Shown: one piece after another, positions 25,684-29,742 of the stretch
Layout of the letters: every line of letters begins with the position of its first letter
How positions within the stretch are numbered: position 1 is the stretch's first letter
Virus record (IMG/VR): IMGVR_UViG_3300030333_000465
Coordinates: 12,349-42,090 of that record
Direction: 5' to 3' (one strand)
DNA from: a virus
Length of the DNA stretch: 29,742 bases
The notes under the pieces: model-generated
Told to the model about the DNA's origin: nothing
Seen by the model: only the letters and a program-made list of their open reading frames with translations
Databases searched by the model: none
Program-made: the position numbers and the translations under genes

Positions 25684-26104
25684 TGTTTATATTAGAGCAG
25701 ATTCTTTTTAATAATTTTCTATGGAAAATTCTGGTGGGCAATGTAAATGAGTAAAACTCAGCTCTTTATATGACCATACCCATGCTTAAATTTAAATATA
25801 TGAGTCAATAACGGCTTTTAAAAACCGCCTGAGTACTGAACGATTTGCCTGTTAGTAACCTGTTTTATTACTGTGGATAACTCTGTATAAGTTGTGGATA
25901 ACTTATTTTTACTTACAATTTAGCCCTAATATTATTAAAGTTTTAGAAGTTTTAGAAGTTTAAAAACAACTACCACTAAATACTCAATCCCTAACATTTA
26001 ACTTTCTTAAACTCCGTAGATTATACAGGCAATCCTAATATCGTGTCAAGTGTTTTCTCTATTTTATTATTTTAATTAGTGTCTTCGGCTATTGTTATTC
26101 GTGC
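25684..26104 (+). other. Gene-free AT-rich segment, candidate replication origin region
   Basis: No reading frame is supported here. From left to right it holds the outer end of the palindrome's right arm (to 25,785), two local perfect hairpins absent from the left arm (AATTTTC-TATG-GAAAATT near 25,714 and TGAGT-AAA-ACTCA near 25,748), a CGG...CCG hairpin near 25,812, a GTAACCTGTT at 25,855-25,864 (also seen beside the 26.1-kb promoter), two DnaA boxes, and then a strongly AT-rich stretch with tandem GTTTTAGAA units at about 25,940-25,960. Confidence 0.6.
25872..25901 (+). other. Two perfect DnaA boxes 21 bp apart
   Basis: TGTGGATAA occurs at 25,872-25,880 and again at 25,893-25,901, the reverse complement of the consensus TTATCCACA. 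The 21-bp step puts both on the same helix face. An AT-rich tract with short tandem repeats follows, as in DnaA-dependent unwinding regions. A weaker TGTATAAG lies between them. Origin function is a prediction. Confidence 0.65.
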
Positions 26105-26142
26105 GCGTAACCTGTTGCAAAAACCAAATTCCGTGGTAAAAT
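26105..26142 (+). promoter_or_regulatory. Rightward promoter with upstream GCGTAACC box
   Basis: GCGTAACC (26,105-26,112) is 2 bp upstream of the -35 box TTGCAA (26,115-26,120); the -10 box TAAAAT (26,137-26,142) follows after 16 bp. The predicted start is near 26,149, and a perfect hairpin CCCAGA-CCTT-TCTGGG begins at 26,150. It serves the genes from 26,199 on. Confidence 0.75.
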
Positions 26143-26178
26143 TTCTGCACCCAGACCTTTCTGGGCTTAAATAAAATC

Positions 26179-26196
26179 TTTACCTAAGGAGGTAAA
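26179..26196 (+). promoter_or_regulatory. Hairpin sequestering a Shine-Dalgarno site
   Basis: TTTACCT (26,179-26,185) and AGGTAAA (26,190-26,196) form a 7-bp stem with loop AAGG; the GGAGG ribosome site lies inside it, two bases before the ATG at 26,199. Translation of the 50-aa gene is likely to depend on opening this stem. The leader of the 27,077 gene shares TTTACCTAA and an SD in the same order. Confidence 0.55.
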
Positions 26197-26198
26197 CT

Positions 26199-26351
26199 AT
26201 GGAAATACTTTTCTTTATTTTTATTGCAGTCTTTATTATAATGTGCCGTAAGATATCAAGCCTTACTTTACAGAAAGAACTGTTAGAGCTTGAGGTTCAG
26301 ATATTACAAAGTCATCCTTTTACAACGACATTAGGAGAGTCTAATGAATAA
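26199..26351 (+). CDS. Single-span membrane protein, 50 aa
   Basis: ATG at 26,199-26,201 after a strong AAGGAGG site. Residues 3-15 are hydrophobic (ILFFIFIAVFIIM), followed by CRKIS and an amphipathic helical tail (LQKELLELEVQILQSHPF). The topology is one N-terminal anchor with a short coiled-coil-like cytoplasmic part. It overlaps the next gene by 8 bases, so it is coupled to it. No family recognised; small early membrane proteins of phages often act on host functions, but nothing specific is visible. Confidence 0.7.
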   Translation: MEILFFIFIAVFIIMCRKISSLTLQKELLELEVQILQSHPFTTTLGESNE

Positions 26352-26631
26352 TCAACATTGTTGCCTTTATCATACACCTCGCAATCAACTAACTGATGCA
26401 CAAGCAGAGGTCAGGAGATTTTTAAGTTTCGAGACAGCTCAAAAATACTTATGGTCTTTTAAAGTAAAGTGTAAGAACAGAAGTCTTGCTTCTAAAGACA
26501 AAGTGTTTTTATTTGAGAATCGTTCTAAAAGCTTTTATGTCTTTAGAACTTGGTGTCATACATATGAAAAATACATTTGGAATGTTCAACCATTACCTAA
26601 CAACTTTAAAAGGAGATACTACAATGGATAG
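26344..26631 (+). CDS. Early-type hypothetical protein, 95 aa
   Basis: ATG at 26,344 with GGAGAG upstream, inside the end of the 50-aa gene. The protein is rich in aromatic and basic residues: CCLYHTPRNQLTDAQAEVRRFLSFETAQKYLW, then KVKCKNRSLASKDKVF and a SKSFYVFRTWCHTYEKYIW segment. Two cysteines at 6-7 and others at about 43 and 76 are visible, but no clear zinc motif. It overlaps the next gene by 8 bases. Function unknown. Confidence 0.65.
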   Translation: MNNQHCCLYHTPRNQLTDAQAEVRRFLSFETAQKYLWSFKVKCKNRSLASKDKVFLFENRSKSFYVFRTWCHTYEKYIWNVQPLPNNFKRRYYNG

Positions 26632-26953
26632 TTCTAACTTTAGTCTTAAAGGTGGTCAAGGTTTTCAGATTACATTTGAAAATGGGTATACTGTATCTGT
26701 ACAGTTTGGTGAGTATCACTACTGTTCAAATAGAAATCTTGGCTCTCCAACTTGTGAAGAAACTGTACATGATTGTGCTAATGCTGAAACAGCTATTTTT
26801 TATAAAGGTGATAAATTCCTTGAATATAAAGGCGGTGATGTTCAGAGTTATCAAAGTCCTAAAGAAGTTTTAGAAACTTTAAAATATGCAGAAAGTTTAC
26901 CTAATCCTGAGTGTGTTGAAAAAGGATGTAATTGTTATGAAAAGGAGGAATAA
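26624..26953 (+). CDS. Early-type hypothetical protein with FENGYTVSVQFG motif, 109 aa
   Basis: The start at 26,624 is chosen over upstream in-frame ATGs because AAAGGAG lies 7 bases before it and it overlaps the previous stop by 8 bases. The N-terminal part (GGQGFQITFENGYTVSVQFGEYHYC) resembles a short beta domain found in small phage proteins of unknown role ('F.NG.TVSVQFG...YC'). Cysteines in the middle (SPTCEETVHDC) and near the end (NPECVEKGCNC) could bind metal. No catalytic motif is visible. Confidence 0.7.
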   Translation: MDSSNFSLKGGQGFQITFENGYTVSVQFGEYHYCSNRNLGSPTCEETVHDCANAETAIFYKGDKFLEYKGGDVQSYQSPKEVLETLKYAESLPNPECVEKGCNCYEKEE

Positions 26954-26982
26954 ATATGGATACATTTTAATCTTAAACGCGT

Positions 26983-27021
26983 GCGTAACCACTTGACAAC
27001 AACTTTGGCTTTTGCCATAAT
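26983..27021 (+). promoter_or_regulatory. Rightward promoter with upstream GCGTAACC box
   Basis: GCGTAACC (26,983-26,990) is again 2 bp upstream of the -35 box TTGACA (26,993-26,998), with -10 CATAAT (27,016-27,021) after 17 bp. The predicted start is 27,028, where the hairpin GTCGGC-ACTT-GCTGAC (27,028-27,043, one G-U pair) begins. It serves the 133-aa gene and probably the structured RNA region beyond it. Confidence 0.8.
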
Positions 27022-27076
27022 ATATGGGTCGGCACTTGCTGACTTTAATTTAACTTTTACCTAAAGAGGAGGGCTT

Positions 27077-27478
27077 ATGGCTCACGTTACTTCAAAAAAC
27101 TTTATTACTTATTCTGCTCGTGGCAGTAAAACTACAACTTCAATTAAAGATGCACCTTTATCAGTGCAAAACTTATGGTTTGCAGGTTCTAGAATTGGTG
27201 CAAGTATTATACGAGTTCGTTCTAGCAAAAACAGACAAGGTTACTCACAAGGTAACACTTTTCATGCTTACCACAAAGACAGAACTTCTGTATACATTCC
27301 TAAATCAGATCCTAAACCTAGTGATAGACTTAGTTTCAAAAAGACTGTTGGTCTTAATCAAACTAATCCTTCAATGCAGATTTTGGAGATGCCACTTAGT
27401 TGTGATATACAGCCTTGCTTTGATGCTGTTAGAGAAGCAGACGCAGGTAACAAACTGCATACTGCAATCTTCAGTTAA
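27077..27478 (+). CDS. Early-type hypothetical protein, 133 aa
   Basis: ATG at 27,077 after AGAGGAGGG. The product is basic, Ser/Thr-rich and likely beta-rich: AHVTSKNFITYSARGSKTTT, then NLWFAGSRIGASIIRVRSSKNRQGY and FHAYHKDRTSVYIPKSDPKPSDRLSF. The mixture of aromatic and basic residues could suit RNA or DNA binding, but no family was recognised. It is the first gene behind a strong promoter, and the structured RNA region begins 16 bases after its stop. An overlapping frame at 27,120-27,497 is a shadow. Confidence 0.7.
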   Translation: MAHVTSKNFITYSARGSKTTTSIKDAPLSVQNLWFAGSRIGASIIRVRSSKNRQGYSQGNTFHAYHKDRTSVYIPKSDPKPSDRLSFKKTVGLNQTNPSMQILEMPLSCDIQPCFDAVREADAGNKLHTAIFS

Positions 27479-27847
27479 TACTGAGGAGGAAATTTAAATA
27501 GGTGTGTTCTGGTAGTGCTAGCACAAACACTTAATGAGGACTAAACAAACGCCACCAAATCCTCGCCTATTTAATCAGTCTGCCTAACAATGTAATGTAG
27601 AGTTGTTAGGGTGACTATAAAAGCGCATCTACTGCAGGAGACGGACTGGGTAAACCACGGTATAAGATAGTCAAGCGGAGCCGTCAGAGGAAGTTGGTAG
27701 TTACTTCGTGACTAAAAAACTACTTTTTTAAAAGGGTTTCACATATAAATCTGACGACTAATGTGTGTAATCAAATAGTCTAGACAGTTAGCTACTGTGA
27801 TAAACATTGTTCCCTTATCTTTTAATACACTAACAAAGGAGTACCTT
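27479..27847 (+). ncRNA. Candidate structured RNA with pseudoknot (369-bp gene-free stretch)
   Basis: No frame is supported. Stems found by hand: TTAAATAGGTG/CGCCTATTTAA (27,494-27,504/27,564-27,574) closing a junction with GTGCTAGCAC (27,515-27,524) and AGGA/TCCT (27,537-27,540/27,560-27,563); CAGTCTG/CGGACTG (27,576-27,582/27,642-27,648) around CCTAACAA/TTGTTAGG (27,583-27,590/27,603-27,610); GACTAT/ATAGTC (27,613-27,618/27,667-27,672), which crosses the previous stem as a pseudoknot; CGTCAGA/TCTGACG (27,682-27,688/27,750-27,756) around TAGTTAC-TTC-GTGACTA (27,698-27,714); and ACAGT/ACTGT (27,784-27,798). TAAGATAGTC resembles a group I intron core strand, but P4-P6 cannot be found. It has no own promoter and would be cut or read from the 27,028 transcript. 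Confidence 0.55.
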
Positions 27848-28204
27848 ATGAAAGGCTATCTTATTGATCCGTTCGATCAAACAATTAAACCAGTTACATT
27901 ACAAAAAGACAATACACTAGGACAAATTTATGTTTTATGCCAGTGTGAGCGTATTGATGGAGTTTACAGTATAGATGGTCATACTATATTTGTAGATGAT
28001 GAAGGTTTGTTTGTTGAAAACCAAAGATATTTTAAATACAATGGTCAATCTTTAGCAGGTAGAGCTTTAGTATTAGGAGCAACTGAAGAAGGTGATAGCT
28101 CTGATGCTGAAGAATGGGTTTTAGAACACTTACAACAATATGTTGAATGGAAACCTAAGGGCTTTTCACTTCAACCTCGTATGGACTTTATAGCTTGGGA
28201 GTAA
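27848..28204 (+). CDS. Early-type hypothetical acidic protein, 118 aa
   Basis: The frame is open from 27,797, but the start at 27,848 is chosen because AAAGGAG lies 7 bases before it and the upstream codons fall in the structured RNA. The product begins MKGYLIDPFDQTIKPVTLQ and is acidic with a CQCERIDGVYSIDGHTIFVDDEG part that looks beta-rich, and a C-terminal EEWVLEHLQQYVEWKP segment. The DP(F/Y)...I..V...L..I...L..... pattern is common in small phage proteins of unknown role. It ends 4 bp before the Gp88-like gene. Confidence 0.7.
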   Translation: MKGYLIDPFDQTIKPVTLQKDNTLGQIYVLCQCERIDGVYSIDGHTIFVDDEGLFVENQRYFKYNGQSLAGRALVLGATEEGDSSDAEEWVLEHLQQYVEWKPKGFSLQPRMDFIAWE

Positions 28205-28208
28205 ACAA

Positions 28209-28916
28209 ATGTTTAAATTATTATCAGCACCTGACAGCAATCCTAAAGTTGCTAAAGGTAATAATGAATTGAGTGAGTACATATCTACTATTATGCACTT
28301 GAGTCCTTCCTCAACTAAGATATGTCCGTTTCAAATTATAGCTAAGTGTAAAGGTCCTTGTCTTAATAACACTGGTATGGCTAAAGTATTTCCTAGCATA
28401 CATAAAGCCAGAGAAAGAAAGACTGCTTTGTTTTTAAATGACAGACCACAGTTTATGGCACTATTAGTATTAGATATTATAAAGTTTATAGGTTACTGTA
28501 CACGAAGAGGTAAAAAGCCTGCTATTAGATTGAACGGAACATCAGATATACAATGGGAAACTATTGAGGTTGAGTGTGGTCAAAACATATTTCAAATGTT
28601 TCCAGAAGTACAATTCTACGACTACACGAAGATACCTAATCGTAAAGTATCACACATACCTAACTATCATCTAACTTGGTCATACTCAGAAGCCAACAAG
28701 AAGTATGCAGATTACTTTGACAGTATTAAATACAATGTAGCAGTTGTATTCAAAGAAGGATTACCTAAGACTTTCAAAGGTTTACGTGTCATTGATGGTG
28801 ATAAGACAGACATGAGATTCCTTGACGGCAATAAGCGTGTCGTGGTAGGATTGAAAGCTAAAGGTGATGCTAAGACAGACACCAGTGGATTTGTAATTAA
28901 TTGGAGAACAGCATGA
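28209..28916 (+). CDS. Gene product 88 (Gp88)-family protein, 235 aa
   Basis: Matches the Gp88 family known from actinophages and many marine phages: IMHLSPS at 28-34, a cysteine cluster C39-x7-C47-x3-C51 in ICPFQIIAKCKGPCLNNTG, KARERKTALF at 67-76, RLNGTSDI at 107-114, FPEVQFYDYTKI at 131-142 and NYHLTWSYSE at 152-161. The three cysteines are suited to binding a metal or Fe-S cluster, and the order of motifs recalls a barrel-type enzyme; the biochemical activity is not known. It overlaps the next gene by 4 bases (ATGA). Confidence 0.85.
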   Translation: MFKLLSAPDSNPKVAKGNNELSEYISTIMHLSPSSTKICPFQIIAKCKGPCLNNTGMAKVFPSIHKARERKTALFLNDRPQFMALLVLDIIKFIGYCTRRGKKPAIRLNGTSDIQWETIEVECGQNIFQMFPEVQFYDYTKIPNRKVSHIPNYHLTWSYSEANKKYADYFDSIKYNVAVVFKEGLPKTFKGLRVIDGDKTDMRFLDGNKRVVVGLKAKGDAKTDTSGFVINWRTA

Positions 28917-29062
28917 CATTTGAAGACGCAGCAAAGATTGTACACCCTGACCAGTTTGATTCTTGGTGGAAGGGTATTGACAAAGACAAAGACTATCAAA
29001 AAGAAACAGACAAAACTTTAGAGGAGAAGACTGATGGAAAGAGTATACGAAGCGACATTTAA
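28913..29062 (+). CDS. Small acidic/basic hypothetical protein, 49 aa
   Basis: The ATG at 28,913 overlaps the Gp88 stop as ATGA, and the frame ends at 29,062 inside the next gene. The product begins MTFEDAAKIVHPDQFDSWWKG and continues with alternating Lys/Asp/Glu (KDKDYQKETDKTLEEK). Tight coupling on both sides supports a real gene. No family recognised. Confidence 0.65.
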   Translation: MTFEDAAKIVHPDQFDSWWKGIDKDKDYQKETDKTLEEKTDGKSIRSDI

Positions 29063-29276
29063 AGTAGTTGTAGCAGTAACTGCAGAGTCAGAACAACAGG
29101 CAAAAGATATTGCTTGTTTAGATGTAACTAGAGGAGTGTTTAACGAAGACGCAGAGTTTGATAGAGCAGAGTTTGTAACGATAGAAGAATACACAGGTGA
29201 AGTACCTTATAGTTATAAAAGTATGGTAGACAAGCCACAAGCTAAAGATGATAAAGCAATGTCACTAATAGACTAA
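29034..29276 (+). CDS. Early-type hypothetical protein, 80 aa
   Basis: ATG at 29,034 after GAGGAG, overlapping the 49-aa gene by 29 bases. The N-terminal half (YEATFKVVVAVTAESEQQAKDIACLDV) has the beta-strand then AES..QAKD helix pattern of many small phage proteins of the ferredoxin-like type. The rest is acidic. Function unknown. Confidence 0.65.
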   Translation: MERVYEATFKVVVAVTAESEQQAKDIACLDVTRGVFNEDAEFDRAEFVTIEEYTGEVPYSYKSMVDKPQAKDDKAMSLID

Positions 29277-29286
29277 GGAGATAGAC

Positions 29287-29595
29287 ATGATAAATAAAAG
29301 TGATTTACTAAAAGTGTTTTATGCTTTCACAGAAGATAACGCTGAGTTAGTATTTAACTATGAAGATAAACATGGTAACGAAACAACAGATAGAAGATTT
29401 AAACCTTTTAAGATAGAGTATGCAGGAGATTATCCAGAAGAAGTTGATGAAGTATTGCTTACAGGACTTTCTCAAGAGGTTGATTCTAAAACAGGTTTTA
29501 GATATGAAACCAAAAAGTTTTACTTATATAAAATGTCTTGCATTAGAATATACAAACAGGTACGAACTCAAGAAATGTTAGAACTTTGGAGATAA
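29287..29595 (+). CDS. Early-type hypothetical protein, 102 aa (weak WYL-like pattern)
   Basis: ATG at 29,287 after AAGGAGA. LVFNYEDKHGNETTDRRFKPF at about 21-41 followed by VLLTGLSQ and KKFYLYKMSCIRIYKQ near the end loosely recalls the strand order of a WYL ligand-binding domain ('I.Y....G....R...P ... L..... R.F....I'). The Trp-Tyr-Leu signature itself is absent, so this is only a suggestion. It is 10 bp from the previous gene. Confidence 0.6.
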   Translation: MINKSDLLKVFYAFTEDNAELVFNYEDKHGNETTDRRFKPFKIEYAGDYPEEVDEVLLTGLSQEVDSKTGFRYETKKFYLYKMSCIRIYKQVRTQEMLELWR

Positions 29596-29597
29596 CT

Positions 29598-29742
29598 ATG
29601 AATATATTTTACTTTTATGATTGTCCTGTTAAATCAGCACAAGCACAACCTGACAAGATGCTAGTGAAGATGCCACTGGAAACAGCACAGATGTTATGTA
29701 CAGCACACAGAGAATTAGATGGTGACGAGTATGCAGATGAGG
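29598..29742 (+). CDS. Conserved phage protein, N-terminal 48 residues (cut by window edge)
   Basis: ATG at 29,598, two bases after the previous stop, with GGAGATAAC as ribosome site. The visible part contains MNIFYFYDCP, then PDKMLVKMPLETAQMLCTAHRE. It matches a pattern I know from cyanophage and other marine phage proteins ('MNIF..D..P...A....DK...KM..E..Q.L.TAHR') whose activity is not established. The frame is open at the right edge. Confidence 0.65.
   Translation, partial: MNIFYFYDCPVKSAQAQPDKMLVKMPLETAQMLCTAHRELDGDEYADE

Larger units (their letters stand above)
24141..25785. repeat. Imperfect 1.65-kb palindrome (inverted duplication of a two-gene unit)
   Basis: Matching blocks on the two strands are colinear from edge to centre. 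Pairs with identical length and full identity include 24,141-24,154 with 25,772-25,785 (14), 24,169-24,184 with 25,695-25,710 (16), 24,223-24,239 with 25,641-25,657 (17), 24,540-24,557 with 25,295-25,312 (18), 24,583-24,609 with 25,240-25,266 (27), 24,690-24,707 with 25,146-25,163 (18), 24,741-24,759 with 25,096-25,114 (19) and 24,827-24,841 with 25,013-25,027 (15). The coordinate sums drift smoothly from 49,926 at the edge to about 49,852 inside, as expected for one event followed by small indels. Right arm: two genes and a terminator. Left arm: no open frame. Confidence 0.9.

Noticed and set aside
24141-25785. Palindrome as a sequencing or assembly foldback
   Set aside because: A foldback would give near-identical arms; here they differ at many positions, with hairpin-type indels and a second palindrome in one arm only.
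26956-26970. Five-codon ORF (MDTF) after a strong AAAGGAGG site
   Set aside because: Perfect ribosome site but too short to call a gene; may be the remnant of a lost gene or a leader.
27479-27847. Complete group I intron
   Set aside because: TAAGATAGTC and a crossing stem pair resemble P7 and P3, but no P4-P6 domain, no internal guide with a clear splice site and no interrupted gene on either side were found.
1-29742. tRNA genes
   Set aside because: No T-loop GTTCRANNC with matching acceptor stem was found by eye.

Overview
The window looks like part of the genome of a short-tailed (podovirus-like) double-stranded DNA phage, probably marine. The reasons are: (i) AT-rich DNA with tightly packed, often overlapping genes; (ii) a full head-and-connector cassette (terminase small and large subunits, portal, scaffold, major capsid protein, adaptor, nozzle/stopper); (iii) a long repeat-rich tail fibre ending in a peptidase S74 chaperone domain; and (iv) large internal-virion-type proteins with no tail sheath, tape measure or tail-tube genes. 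No integrase, DNA polymerase, RNA polymerase, endolysin, tRNA gene or CRISPR array was seen. The host cannot be fixed from the sequence; a marine alphaproteobacterium is a guess from composition and gene style.

Layout. Positions 1-23,896 are one leftward (minus-strand) late block. It runs from terS (23.9 kb) through a 37-aa membrane peptide, a small HTH-like protein, terL, portal, a portal-adjacent structural protein, scaffold, major capsid protein, a probable decoration protein, a 55-aa protein, adaptor, nozzle, the 1450-aa tail fibre, a small protein, a 2OG-Fe(II) oxygenase-like protein, a membrane-anchored coiled coil, and then five internal-virion-type proteins, the last cut by the left edge. 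A strong terminator directly follows the capsid gene. Positions 25,033-29,742 are a rightward (plus-strand) block of small, mostly unrecognised early-type genes; the one clear family member is a Gp88-type protein.

The two blocks diverge from back-to-back consensus sigma70 promoters at 23.94-24.01 kb. The most striking feature lies just to the right: 24.14-25.79 kb is a 1.65-kb imperfect palindrome. Its right arm carries two small genes with their ribosome binding sites and a terminator. Its left arm is a diverged inverted copy of that whole unit in which both ATG starts have become CTG and the frames are broken. A transcript from the rightward promoter would carry the left arm as RNA antisense to the two genes.

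Three rightward promoters each have a hairpin starting at the predicted +1, and two of them share an upstream GCGTAACC box and a related leader. Two perfect DnaA boxes 21 bp apart at 25.87-25.90 kb mark a candidate replication origin. A 369-bp gene-free stretch at 27.48-27.85 kb folds by hand into a multi-stem, pseudoknotted RNA of no family I can name. Coordinates of motifs were counted by hand, and all functional statements about RNA structures are predictions.
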